Origin: a virus
Virus record (IMG/VR): IMGVR_UViG_3300032116_015796
Coordinates: 16,257 to 80,256 of that record
DNA: 64,000 bases
Direction: 5' to 3' (one strand)
Positions 36,735-45,357 of this stretch are shown piece after piece (the first letter of the stretch is position 1; each line of letters begins with the position of its first letter). The position numbers and the translations under genes are program-made. The notes under the pieces are model-generated. The model saw only the letters and a list, made by a program, of their open reading frames with translations, made no database searches and had not been told where the DNA came from.

Positions 36735-36944
36735 TTATTCTATCACCTCATCAATCTTACTTTCAACAATCGCGGTTATTCTCCAATCTTGAGTATAATG
36801 TTCGAACACCTTGGTTACTTTTGCTTCTACATCAGTTGGATTATAACCCTTAACCAACTTTTCTTCTTTTTGTTTTTTTACTTTTCCTGATTCTGCGTCA
36901 ACCATGTCGATGGTAACTCTTGCAATGAAATATTTTTCGTCCAT
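36735..36944 (-). CDS. Small conserved-looking protein
   Basis: 69 residues: KYFIARVTIDMVDAESGKVK, KQKEEKLVKGYNPTDVEAKV, then FEHYTQDWRITAIVESKIDE. The shape resembles a small family of Bacteroidetes and phage proteins (DUF4494-like), but this is from memory of the pattern only. It lies 12 nt after the prohead protease gene and is the last gene of that unit. Confidence 0.6.
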   Translation of the reverse strand: MDEKYFIARVTIDMVDAESGKVKKQKEEKLVKGYNPTDVEAKVTKVFEHYTQDWRITAIVESKIDEVIE

Positions 36945-36956
36945 AATAAAATGTTT

Positions 36957-37679
36957 TTAATATCCTAAATAATCGGATAATTTTTTCATTAAGTCAAGAG
37001 ATTTGTTTGCTGAAGGTCCAACTTCTCTTTCTGCCCTCATTCTATTTTCTTCTTCTAAGTTCTCCTCAAACTGATGTCTTCCATCGGGTTCTAAGAAAAG
37101 ATAAGCTCCTGGGGTGGATGGGGATGATACCAAGTCAAAACAAATTAATTCAAAATCATCTTGAACTTCATTTTGTTCCCCAACTTTTTTAAGTGAACCA
37201 ACCCCTCTTGAAGAGATTCCTAATGTAACACCTTGTCTTAAATAATTTGCAGCTAAATCTCCTTTAGTTGAACAAACTCCTCTTTCATGGAAACCAGGAC
37301 TTGTTAATAGTTTAAGTTTTCCCATAAGTACAGGTCCGTCCCACCATATATCAGTTATAATATGAGATACTCTATCTAAGTCAATTAAAGATGATTCAGG
37401 GTGGTTTAACTCAGAAAGTGATGTACCTTTCTGAATCATCTTTTTGTAGTTTTCAGCTTCTCTTTTTAAAATTCTTTCAGGGTAAATTCTACCGTTTCTA
37501 TTTGGAGTATTGTATTTTTGTAATACCGCATAAAACTCAAATGGTTTTGAGTAATCCAAAAGATTTTTAGATTCCATGATATATTGATTATTGTCGGTTT
37601 TAGGATTTATATATCCTGCATCATACTCAATCAATATCCCTTTTCCTGTTTGGCCAGGTTGTATAATTTGTAAACTCAT
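36957..37679 (-). CDS. Prohead core protease, T4 gp21-like
   Basis: 240 residues. NTPNRNGRIYPERIL, SELNHPESSLIDLDRVSHII (catalytic-type His), GVTLGISSRGVGSLKK (Ser nucleophile region) and LICFDLVSSPSTPGAYLF are the conserved blocks of the gp21/U9 protease family. It should cut scaffold, capsid and core proteins at (L/I)-x-E sites; several such sites are visible in this window. Upstream on the minus strand is TAATATTTATTATTAAAAA (37686-37704), another late-motif copy. Confidence 0.9.
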   Translation of the reverse strand: MSLQIIQPGQTGKGILIEYDAGYINPKTDNNQYIMESKNLLDYSKPFEFYAVLQKYNTPNRNGRIYPERILKREAENYKKMIQKGTSLSELNHPESSLIDLDRVSHIITDIWWDGPVLMGKLKLLTSPGFHERGVCSTKGDLAANYLRQGVTLGISSRGVGSLKKVGEQNEVQDDFELICFDLVSSPSTPGAYLFLEPDGRHQFEENLEEENRMRAEREVGPSANKSLDLMKKLSDYLGY

Positions 37680-37701
37680 TGTCTATTTTTAATAATAAAT
37701 A

Positions 37702-38172
37702 TTAATGAGTTTCTAATTTTACCTTACTTTCCTTTGTTTTACCGTTTTTAGTTAAATGAAATTTAAAATAGTCGTTTTTAGAAAAACCATGTTGTATAAC
37801 ATTTTTTACCATTTGTTTTAATTCATCTCGTAGTTTAATTGATTTAAAGTCGGTGATTAACTCTTTAAGGTATAAATTAATTTCTAAATTCAAAAAGGAT
37901 TTTTTCCCGACTGTAATACCACTTGACCTTAAGTCTAAGTCAACGATAAATTTGTCATCAAAAAAAGACCTGTCTAATGTTTCATAAATTACATGTTTAA
38001 TTGACCTACTAAAATTAAGAACAATACGATTCCAATTTTCAGAATCTTTTATGGGGTCTACCCAAGTTTGAATGTTTAAATAGAGTGATTTAAAATTTAC
38101 TGAGTCTACTGTACCGTATAGTACTTTGACTGTTTTGAATCCTTGGATTCGAGAGGTTTTCCCCTTTTTCAT
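37702..38172 (-). CDS. Hypothetical head-module protein
   Basis: 156 residues, basic, alternating beta/helix: KTVKVLYGTVDSVNFKSLYL, NIQTWVDPIKDSENWNRIVL, then FIVDLDLRSSGITVGKKSFL. It lies between portal-side genes and the protease. Position suggests a head assembly or decoration role. Family not recognised. Confidence 0.6.
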   Translation of the reverse strand: MKKGKTSRIQGFKTVKVLYGTVDSVNFKSLYLNIQTWVDPIKDSENWNRIVLNFSRSIKHVIYETLDRSFFDDKFIVDLDLRSSGITVGKKSFLNLEINLYLKELITDFKSIKLRDELKQMVKNVIQHGFSKNDYFKFHLTKNGKTKESKVKLETH

Positions 38173-38216
38173 TAATATTCATATTTTTCTGTTTATTTTA
38201 CTAAAAAATAAGAATA

Positions 38217-38248
38217 TTTGTGTGATTAGTCAAAATTTATTATCTTTG
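38217..38248 (+). promoter_or_regulatory. Host-type promoter TTTG-N20-TATCTTTG
   Basis: TTTG (38217-38220), exactly 20 nt, TATCTTTG (38241-38248). It drives the bS21 gene; the ATG at 38266 lies about 18 nt after the -7 element, so the leader is short and has no Shine-Dalgarno sequence. Confidence 0.8.
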
Positions 38249-38265
38249 TGGATATTTGTATATAT

Positions 38266-38457
38266 ATGTTGATTATCACCGTTAAAAAAAACAATTTAGA
38301 GAGAGCTCTAAAAGAATACAAAAGTAAGGTCATTAAAACAAGACAAATGACTGAATTAAATAACCGTAAAACTTTTGTTAAGCCGTCAGTAAAACGCAGA
38401 AACCAAATTTCTAAAGCAAAATATGTTCAGAAGAAGTTTGGGGACAATCAAGATTAA
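38266..38457 (+). CDS. rpsU: Ribosomal protein bS21 (phage-encoded)
   Basis: 63 residues from ATG 38266 (MLIITVKKNNLERALKEYKS). An in-frame GTG at 38248 lies inside the promoter and is rejected. LERALKEYKSKVIKTRQMTE, then RKTFVKPSVKRRNQISKAKY is the flavobacterial bS21 pattern. bS21 sits at the 16S 3' end. In flavobacterial ribosomes it helps hide the anti-Shine-Dalgarno sequence, so a phage copy could change which mRNAs are translated. It stands alone on the + strand inside the minus-strand head module, with its own host-type promoter; its stop overlaps the end of the next minus gene by 4 nt. Confidence 0.9.
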   Translation: MLIITVKKNNLERALKEYKSKVIKTRQMTELNNRKTFVKPSVKRRNQISKAKYVQKKFGDNQD

Positions 38458-39167
38458 AGATTTTCTTTTAATCCTTTTAACTTGAAATAAGTTAACTTGT
38501 CGTATTTCTCAGCGGAAACTTTATTGATAGTTTCATTTATTCTGTTCATAGTTTCAGAATCAGAACCCTCTTTAAGATTTTCTAATTTGTTTAGTACACC
38601 TTCTTTTAGAGAATCAAAATTATTTTTTAATTCACTATCATCCGAGTTTAAAAATTTAATTAGTTCTTTTTTCTCAGATTCATTTAATGACTCCATGTAA
38701 TTTTGAATTGTTTTGTTTGCAACACTAATCATCGTACTCATAGGGAGTTTAACAATTTCTTTTTCAATTGGTCTTGGTCTTTTTAAAGATTCCGCAATTA
38801 TTTTTTTACTTTTAATTCTTGATTCGATTGTTAAAACATCATTTGAGAATAAGTTATCAATATTTTCATATTCATTAGTCGTCTCAACTTTGTTCACCCA
38901 ATTTTTTAAAATCTGTAAATCAGAAGATTTAATCTTATTAAGACTATTCTCATAAATTGTAATACATTCATGAATATAATCATTCACGTATGATTCATTT
39001 AGACCTTTTTTCGAGTTTAACTCATCATATAAATAAAAAATCTTAGCAATGTTTTTTTTGTCTAAAACATTTGTTTTAAAATTTTTCAATTCATTTTTAA
39101 AAGTATTATTAGAGTATGATTCCAATAATACTTTTTCTATTTTAGATTTTAAAATTCCGAACTTCAT
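38454..39167 (-). CDS. Helical protein, probable prohead core component
   Basis: 237 residues, almost all helical and charged. It starts MKFGILKSKIEKVLLE before SYSNN, giving L-L-E|S, a tag like those on other putative cargo or core proteins. ESLNESEKKELIKFLNSDDS and LKEGVLNKLENLKEGSDS offer further sites. It is located next to the portal gene, where T4 has core and neck genes. Family not recognised. Confidence 0.6.
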   Translation of the reverse strand: MKFGILKSKIEKVLLESYSNNTFKNELKNFKTNVLDKKNIAKIFYLYDELNSKKGLNESYVNDYIHECITIYENSLNKIKSSDLQILKNWVNKVETTNEYENIDNLFSNDVLTIESRIKSKKIIAESLKRPRPIEKEIVKLPMSTMISVANKTIQNYMESLNESEKKELIKFLNSDDSELKNNFDSLKEGVLNKLENLKEGSDSETMNRINETINKVSAEKYDKLTYFKLKGLKENL

Positions 39168-39174
39168 TTTCTTT

Positions 39175-39190
39175 TTTATTTATAAATATC
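39175..39190 (-). promoter_or_regulatory. Late-motif element (best copy, - strand)
   Basis: Minus strand GATATTTATAAATAAA, beginning 23 nt before the ATG at 39167; identical over 16 bases to 24713-24728 and at the same distance from its start codon. Confidence 0.55.
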
Positions 39191-41000
39191 AATCTCTTAA
39201 AAGTTTTCCTAATTGATTCTCTATTTCCCCCAAATAATTCTTTCCTTTGGATAAATCAATAAATGAGTCTTCGTCAGTTAAACTTTCAGATTCTAAAAGA
39301 ATTTTTAAATTATCCCGATTAAATGACTCGGGTGTTACCCCCGATTCACCTCCTGGTGGTGGGGGTGGTGGAGGTGGTGGTGCTCCTCCTTCTTCTCCTC
39401 CAGGTGGAGGTGGTGGTGCGGATGCTCCTCCTGTTGCTCCTGAAACACTCTTATATAATTTATCAACGTTATCAAATATTCCTGTCTTAGTTATAATTGT
39501 TGCGGTATTAGTTAATTCAGCTCCAACCGCCTTTTCAATTCTTTGTTGTTGTAGGTCAAGTTTAATTTCTTCATCAGACAAACCAAGAATGTGTTTTTTA
39601 GCCCAAGATACTGATACAGGGGCGATTCCTTCAATAGCGGCAACCGCGTCTTTGTATAGTAATATTTTCTCTTTCCAAACATCTACCTTTAACAAATCGG
39701 CTTGTGTCGAAGGGTTTGTGAGACCTAATGTAAAGTTACTTAATTCGTCTTCAAACCCTAAAAGGAATAAGTGAATAATCGCTATTTTATTAAGTTCGGC
39801 AATCATAGATTTTTGAATCCTGTTGATTGTTCGAGCAAAACGAATGTCGAGTAATGATAAGTTTTTACCGTCTCCAACCGCCTCTTCAAACCCAAGATAC
39901 GCCTTAGGTATTCTAAGAGCGGTAACAAGTTTTTTCTGAATATATTCAATATCCGCAATTTCCGCTAAGTTTTGAGCTCCAGGTAAAGTGTCAATAGGAT
40001 TTGGTGCTGCTGGGTCACGAACAGGAATAAAATAATCTTGGTCAACTGCCATTTGATTGAACCTCATGTCAACATTACCTGATTGACTATCAACAACTTG
40101 ATTTCTTTTAAATTTGTTTGCAACACGTTGTACATATGGTTCAACATCTGCGTCATCCATATTTCCCACAAACACTTTAAAAACACGTCTTTCAGGGGCT
40201 CTTGATGTTCTATAAATCAACATAGCGTCTTCTGAAAGAAGTAATTGTTTCCATATACGTCTCGCTTTTTCTAACATGGATGTTCCGTAAGGAAGTTTTC
40301 TGTCATCACCTAATAATCTGAAGTGAGCGATTTCCCAAGAGTTAAATTCCATGTCTTTCGCTTTCCACTTAAATCTTAACCCTCTATTTTCTTTTGGTTC
40401 ATCAACCTTTTGAGCAGACCCTTGTGAAGGCATACCTCTTTCTAATCGTTCAATTTCAATGTTGGGTAGTTGCATACATCCTACAACCCCTTTTTCAGCA
40501 TCTAATTTTAAGTAAACAAAATTATCACCATACTTACATGTGTTTCTTGTCCACATAGGTAAATTAGTGTTTACGTCAAGTACATTGTTAAATAAATCGG
40601 CTAAAATACCTTTAATTCTTTTTGACTCAGAATATATCTGTAACATATAACCATTTTGGTCAACAGTTGTTGATTCTTCTCCGTATATGTCAAGAGCGGC
40701 GGAAATCTCAGGCGTATATTCCATAGATTCGTAATCATAAAATGACGCCAATCTAGTTGGTTCATAATATACGGCTTGTGTATATAAATTACTTTCTATT
40801 TTAGTCCATTGATTTGCTAAATAGTAAGTTTGTTGAGCCTGTAGTAATTCTTTATCAAATTCTTGTTTAGAAGTGGTTTTGAGTAATTCTTTTCTATCGA
40901 ATTTATAAGTTGGATAATCTTGGTTCAGTAAAGCGTTGGGTCCGAACGCGTGGGACAACCTTTGCCAAACTGTCAGATTATTATTTTGTGTATTTTCCAT
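39189..41000 (-). CDS. Portal protein, T4 gp20-like
   Basis: 603 residues. YDYESMEYTPEISAALDIYG, NTCKYGDNFVYLKLDAEKGV, YGTSMLEKARRIWKQLLLSE, DAMLIYRTSRAPERRVFKVF and RIPKAYLGFEEAVGDGKNLS are hallmarks of gp20-type portals. The last ~100 residues are unusual: two Pro-Gly tracts (APPPPPGGEEGG, APPPPPPPPPGGESG) then an acidic helix. It forms the dodecameric DNA gate for the terminase encoded just upstream. Confidence 0.9.
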   Translation of the reverse strand: MENTQNNNLTVWQRLSHAFGPNALLNQDYPTYKFDRKELLKTTSKQEFDKELLQAQQTYYLANQWTKIESNLYTQAVYYEPTRLASFYDYESMEYTPEISAALDIYGEESTTVDQNGYMLQIYSESKRIKGILADLFNNVLDVNTNLPMWTRNTCKYGDNFVYLKLDAEKGVVGCMQLPNIEIERLERGMPSQGSAQKVDEPKENRGLRFKWKAKDMEFNSWEIAHFRLLGDDRKLPYGTSMLEKARRIWKQLLLSEDAMLIYRTSRAPERRVFKVFVGNMDDADVEPYVQRVANKFKRNQVVDSQSGNVDMRFNQMAVDQDYFIPVRDPAAPNPIDTLPGAQNLAEIADIEYIQKKLVTALRIPKAYLGFEEAVGDGKNLSLLDIRFARTINRIQKSMIAELNKIAIIHLFLLGFEDELSNFTLGLTNPSTQADLLKVDVWKEKILLYKDAVAAIEGIAPVSVSWAKKHILGLSDEEIKLDLQQQRIEKAVGAELTNTATIITKTGIFDNVDKLYKSVSGATGGASAPPPPPGGEEGGAPPPPPPPPPGGESGVTPESFNRDNLKILLESESLTDEDSFIDLSKGKNYLGEIENQLGKLLRD

Positions 41001-41040
41001 ATTACAATTTTAATGTTAAATCTATATAATTAAATATTTC

Positions 41041-42180
41041 TTAAGTTATTCCCCATCTATTTTTCAAGAATAAAACAACATCGTCATGGACTGCAACACT
41101 GTGTTGAGTATTGAATATTATTAATTCTGCTAAGTAACCATTATATGGGTATTCTCCAGGACCTCCATCAAACGAACTACCAATTCTTAGTGGACCGTGA
41201 GAGGCATTATTTAAACTAAGACTATTTTGTGTGACTCCTGTAACAAAAACACCATTCACATATGAATTAGCAGCAATTGTAACTAAATCACCTGGGTCTG
41301 ATGCTCTTACCGAAAAAACTCTTAAATCTTTACCATCTAAAACAGGACCACTTCCATTAACTTCAATTGGTAATGTTATCATATTGACAGGTCCTGGACC
41401 TAAACCTGTGTTTACTTCTAAATAAACATCTGAATTAGAATTAATATATAAACTTTCACTATTACGTGAAAATGATGGACCTGATATTCTAGTACTAAAT
41501 ACAAAAGAATCGGCTGATACTGACAATGGTTTTGCAACTAAATATATCGTATAAGAATATCCTGTTTTGTGAATAAAAGTGATATCATCTGTTGTCACAT
41601 ATTGACTTGCACACGTTCCTGTACAAGGTGGTGGCCAACAACCTCCTGGGTCGCCAGAGAAAAACAACATATTATACCCACTTAAATTATCGTAACTAGC
41701 AACACATCCCGTATCTCCTGTCGCAATTTCAACACTATCACTATATCTGTAAAGTTCTGTTATTCCATCTCCTGAAATTGGTGAAGAAGGGTTTAGGTAA
41801 TTAGTATCAAATGTTTGATAATATAATACAGGTTGACCTAAACTAATAGGGTTAATTCCCTGATATGATAATGACGGTGTAATTGTAGGGGTTACTGTAG
41901 GTGTAGTTGTTTGAGTAATTGTAGGTGTTACAGTTGGTGTTGGTGTTTGAGTAATTGTAGGGGTTACAGTAGGTGTTTGAGTAATTGTAGGGGTTGGTGC
42001 TGGTGTTTCTGAATTAGTTACTGAAGGTGTTTTTGTAGGTCTTGGTACTCTACCAATTTGTTTATGGATATGTACTTTATCATTAGGACTTCTCTCAACT
42101 GTAAAAATACCTTGACCTGGCACATTTAATTTAGTACCACCAAAGTCTCTACCTGATTTTTTTCTTCTCTCTAAACCCAT
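41041..42180 (-). CDS. LamG/lectin-like protein with Thr-Pro repeat linker
   Basis: 379 residues. A basic start (GLERRKKSGRDFGGTKLNVP) and a linker of Thr/Pro repeats (about 47-105; units such as TPTVTPTITQ) lead to a C-terminal concanavalin-like domain: VLYYQTFDTNYLNP, YTIYLVAKPLSVSADSFVFS, VRASDPGDLVTIAANSYVNG and PYNGYLAELIIFNT. It lies between terminase and portal genes. Likely a capsid decoration or fibre protein that binds a carbohydrate. AATATTTATG is found just upstream. Confidence 0.7.
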   Translation of the reverse strand: MGLERRKKSGRDFGGTKLNVPGQGIFTVERSPNDKVHIHKQIGRVPRPTKTPSVTNSETPAPTPTITQTPTVTPTITQTPTPTVTPTITQTTTPTVTPTITPSLSYQGINPISLGQPVLYYQTFDTNYLNPSSPISGDGITELYRYSDSVEIATGDTGCVASYDNLSGYNMLFFSGDPGGCWPPPCTGTCASQYVTTDDITFIHKTGYSYTIYLVAKPLSVSADSFVFSTRISGPSFSRNSESLYINSNSDVYLEVNTGLGPGPVNMITLPIEVNGSGPVLDGKDLRVFSVRASDPGDLVTIAANSYVNGVFVTGVTQNSLSLNNASHGPLRIGSSFDGGPGEYPYNGYLAELIIFNTQHSVAVHDDVVLFLKNRWGIT

Positions 42181-42192
42181 TTTTCATAAATA

Positions 42193-43959
42193 TTACCTAC
42201 CACCAAATAGCCACCCATATTTCATATATTCTTCTTTTCCAATGTTACCATTACTAAATTGACTTTTTCTTTCATTATAGTGAGGAATAACAGGATTGAA
42301 CGATATTGAATTAGCGACATTTTCATTATTGTTTACTGACCAAGAATCAATCATAGCCTTTGTTTGTTGAGTAACTTTTGTTAGGTTACTAAATGATGAT
42401 TCAGCAACATAAGTGGCCATAGATATCGCCATAATTAAGTCATCATGATGACCTTTTTGGTGGTCGGGTCTACCATTTATATAAACAAACGTGTTCATTT
42501 CATTATATAAACGTGTACTGTAAATTCTAAATTCATGTCTCATAGCTTCCTCAAAAGAAGCAATTATTTGAACCCTTTTGTTATTGAAGTTGATACCAGG
42601 AATTTTCTCATTTGCTTTAGGGTCATACTTCCACTTGTTTCCAATTTCAATACCATCTACGTATAAATTTTTGTAACCCATTTCTTGGAGTTTTCTTGCA
42701 GTAGAAACACCCATACCACCCGTGATATCAATCACAATATAACAAGAATACATATTAGCCCATTTATAACAAATCTCTGCCATAGTATCAGGAGGAAGTT
42801 TTCCAACATATTCTGCAACCTGTTCTCTTGTGTCAAAATCAATTATTTGGAATGAACTAAAGTCTTCAGAGTCACCTCTCGATACATCGACACCCATTAC
42901 ATATTTGTGACCTACAACAGGTTCTTTCCATATCCAAAGAGCGTTACCCATCATTTTGTTTTCAGGGTCTTTAATCATATTTTCTCTAACTTTTTGCATC
43001 AAGTTGGAATCAAATACATTATCTCCTGAACCTAAGAAATTACATTCTAATTCCTGAGAAACCTTTCTCTTATCATATTTTAGTTTTTTAACCATGCTTT
43101 CAAACCAATAGGAACATGGTTTGTACCCATCATCCATTAAACTTTGTAGTTCTTGATAATCTCTTTCAGGAAATGGTATTGATTGCCAACTAAGAATATC
43201 AGATTCTGTATATTCTTCTTTGTTTAGTAGGTAATGAATAATATCTTTTGTTTTAACTAAATATAAATCTTTGGTGTACCTTGGGTCTCTAAACCAATAC
43301 ATCTCAGAAATTTTGAAGTCATTCATGTTTCTTAATGCTTGGTCGTAAATTTCATAATAAATTGGGTCGTATCCATTTGGAGTTGAGACAACGATAACCT
43401 TACCACCTGTAGAGAGTGAAGCCATACAAGCCGCCCAAAAATCACTATCTGCTTCAATAAACGCCGCCTCGTCAAAAATAAGTACTGTCGGGGTAAATCC
43501 ACGTAAAGCATCTTTTGATGTTGCGACCGCTTTAACCTCACAACCATTTGTTAATTTATAATGTTTTTGAGAATTTTTTTCAGGTGCAAAATCTATATTC
43601 ACCCAAGACGGCCATTGACCAACAAATGCTCTAATTTTGTTTGCCATCTCTAAAGATGTATCAAGTTTGTTAGCGATAATTAGAATTTTTTCAGGTTTTT
43701 CTTTTTTCGCAAAGGCTAATTTTTTTGAAACCCAAGCGGCGGTTACTGTGGATACTCCCGCTTGACGATATTTTAATGCAATATTTTCATTGTATTCTTC
43801 ATAATCTTGTAATAAAGATATTTGGTCAGGAAATAACTCTAAAGGGACATATTTTGATACTGTATTATCGTAAGTCTGTAAATACGTTTTAAGCGCGTAT
43901 GGAGTATCTCTCATACATTTTACGTATTCCATAATTACTTGTTCTTTTGTTAAACTCAT
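42193..43959 (-). CDS. Terminase large subunit, T4 gp17-like
   Basis: 588 residues. Walker A-like ALKYRQAGVSTVTAAW (about residue 60), Walker B VLIFDEAAFIEADSD, and motif III-like VIVVSTPNG form the ATPase. The nuclease has VMGVDVSRGDSEDFSSFQII, YIVIDITGGMG and HHDDLIMAISMA. It packages DNA into proheads through the portal. Upstream is a late motif (43968-43982). It ends 12 nt before the lectin-like gene. Confidence 0.95.
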   Translation of the reverse strand: MSLTKEQVIMEYVKCMRDTPYALKTYLQTYDNTVSKYVPLELFPDQISLLQDYEEYNENIALKYRQAGVSTVTAAWVSKKLAFAKKEKPEKILIIANKLDTSLEMANKIRAFVGQWPSWVNIDFAPEKNSQKHYKLTNGCEVKAVATSKDALRGFTPTVLIFDEAAFIEADSDFWAACMASLSTGGKVIVVSTPNGYDPIYYEIYDQALRNMNDFKISEMYWFRDPRYTKDLYLVKTKDIIHYLLNKEEYTESDILSWQSIPFPERDYQELQSLMDDGYKPCSYWFESMVKKLKYDKRKVSQELECNFLGSGDNVFDSNLMQKVRENMIKDPENKMMGNALWIWKEPVVGHKYVMGVDVSRGDSEDFSSFQIIDFDTREQVAEYVGKLPPDTMAEICYKWANMYSCYIVIDITGGMGVSTARKLQEMGYKNLYVDGIEIGNKWKYDPKANEKIPGINFNNKRVQIIASFEEAMRHEFRIYSTRLYNEMNTFVYINGRPDHQKGHHDDLIMAISMATYVAESSFSNLTKVTQQTKAMIDSWSVNNNENVANSISFNPVIPHYNERKSQFSNGNIGKEEYMKYGWLFGGR

Positions 43960-43967
43960 AAAATCAC

Positions 43968-43982
43968 TTTATTATAAATATC
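43968..43982 (-). promoter_or_regulatory. Late-motif element
   Basis: Minus strand GATATTTATAATAAA, beginning 23 nt before the terminase ATG at 43959. Confidence 0.5.
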
Positions 43983-44013
43983 AAAACCCTCATTTAATAC
44001 TAAATGAGGGTTT
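43983..44013 (-). terminator. Hairpin terminator
   Basis: A 13-bp stem (TAAATGAGGGTTT with AAACCCTCATTTA) with a 4-nt loop lies between two minus-strand genes. The T-tail on the minus strand is short (TTTTG). It ends the upstream unit just before the late motif of the terminase gene. Confidence 0.8.
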
Positions 44014-44032
44014 CAAAGTGTGTAGGTTTGAT

Positions 44033-45355
44033 TTAGAATAAACCTGATATGTCTATATCATCTAAATCGTCATCATCATATTGTTTCATTGAATCTTCAT
44101 AATCTTTTTTCTTCAAGTCAGACACGATTTCATCAACCATTCTTTGTATAAATTGAGTTCCTTTAGGGTCGTCTTTTAGAATTAACTTTGCAATTCTCAT
44201 GAATTCTTTAGCGTCCAATCTTGAGAATCTCATAAACAAATAATGTTGGATGTGTTTTTTATCTTCATCAAACAGTTCAATAGGATAAGTTTTTGTAAAT
44301 TTTTCCCAAAAGATAGGTCCTAATCTTGAATCCCATATCTCGGCAGGTAATGTATCTTCCGCAGCTAAAACCATTTCAGCTTGTCTTGGGTCATCAGGTA
44401 AACCGTGTGTACCGAATATCTCATAGACACCTTTTACTAATTCGTGAACAAGTAATGGGAATGTTCCTGCTCTCGCCTTAACTGTCGGTGGGTCGGTTTG
44501 GTCATCAATTTCTGATTGTCCCATTTGTCCTCCTCCTGAACCTGCCATGGATTCCATATCAGGATATACCCAATACAAGTGTTCCATTAACGATTGTGTT
44601 ACACCATATAAATTAAGTAGTCTTGGGTCTAATCTATTTAATTCCTGACCTACCAAAACATACATGTGACCTCCTTTGAACGCGGCGCCTTGAATTAATG
44701 AGTTTAAAAATCTTCTTTTTGCTCTCTCAAGGTTAAATTGTTCAAATGCGTCTGCAAATTCTTCTAAATCTTCTTTGTGTTTAAATGCTTCTTCAACATC
44801 CTCTTCATCAGGTTCTTGACCTTGAGTTTGCATTCCCTCCGCAGCTCCCATAGGACCGAAAACAAGTTTCGCGTCAAATTGTAAAGAACCTTCGGGAATA
44901 CCTAATTCTTTTTTAACTAAGTCAACCGCCAAGTTTTCTAAATATTCTTTGTTTTGTCTTTCAATCGATGAGATTTGTTGTAAACCTCCCATTGCCATTC
45001 CCATTAATCTCATTAATGGATTAGGACCTTGTATCGCTCCTGTATCACCTAAATAACGTCTAACTTTTTCTACTGAATCCTTAAATCTTTTAGAAGCAAT
45101 TAATTCAATAAAATCTCTATCCCCTTCAGGAATTGCAGGATGCTGATGGTATGGGGTTTGTTTCGAAGTGATTTTTCTTTCGATTCCAGGTTCCATTCTT
45201 TCAGGTCCTTCGTAATCTATCGGAGCTTCTTTTAATATTTTTTTAGTTTCATTTAATAATGAACGTTCTTTTTTTGTCAAACCCTCTGAAACTAATTTTT
45301 TTTCCAAATTAGATTTGGTTTTAAGTACTTTTTCCATTTTCGCGTTTAAACTCAT
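44033..45355 (-). CDS. Putative virion/head protein, unrecognised family
   Basis: 440 residues. The N-terminal ~45 residues are a tag-like helix ending ETKKILKE before APIDYEGPE (L-K-E|A). A helical body follows: SKRFKDSVEKVRRYLGDTGA, FNLERAKRRFLNSLIQGAAF, GTFPLLVHELVKGVYEIFGT. The C-terminus is acidic (YDDDDLDDIDISGLF). It starts 2 nt after the preceding gene in a head-side operon. Possibly an internal head or portal-vertex protein; no enzymatic motif is seen. Confidence 0.6.
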   Translation of the reverse strand: MSLNAKMEKVLKTKSNLEKKLVSEGLTKKERSLLNETKKILKEAPIDYEGPERMEPGIERKITSKQTPYHQHPAIPEGDRDFIELIASKRFKDSVEKVRRYLGDTGAIQGPNPLMRLMGMAMGGLQQISSIERQNKEYLENLAVDLVKKELGIPEGSLQFDAKLVFGPMGAAEGMQTQGQEPDEEDVEEAFKHKEDLEEFADAFEQFNLERAKRRFLNSLIQGAAFKGGHMYVLVGQELNRLDPRLLNLYGVTQSLMEHLYWVYPDMESMAGSGGGQMGQSEIDDQTDPPTVKARAGTFPLLVHELVKGVYEIFGTHGLPDDPRQAEMVLAAEDTLPAEIWDSRLGPIFWEKFTKTYPIELFDEDKKHIQHYLFMRFSRLDAKEFMRIAKLILKDDPKGTQFIQRMVDEIVSDLKKKDYEDSMKQYDDDDLDDIDISGLF

Positions 45356-45357
45356 TT

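Noticed and set aside
39247-39774. 175-codon plus-strand ORF opposite the portal gene
   Set aside because: It is the antisense of the Pro-Gly tracts and surrounding portal coding sequence; no promoter or homology.
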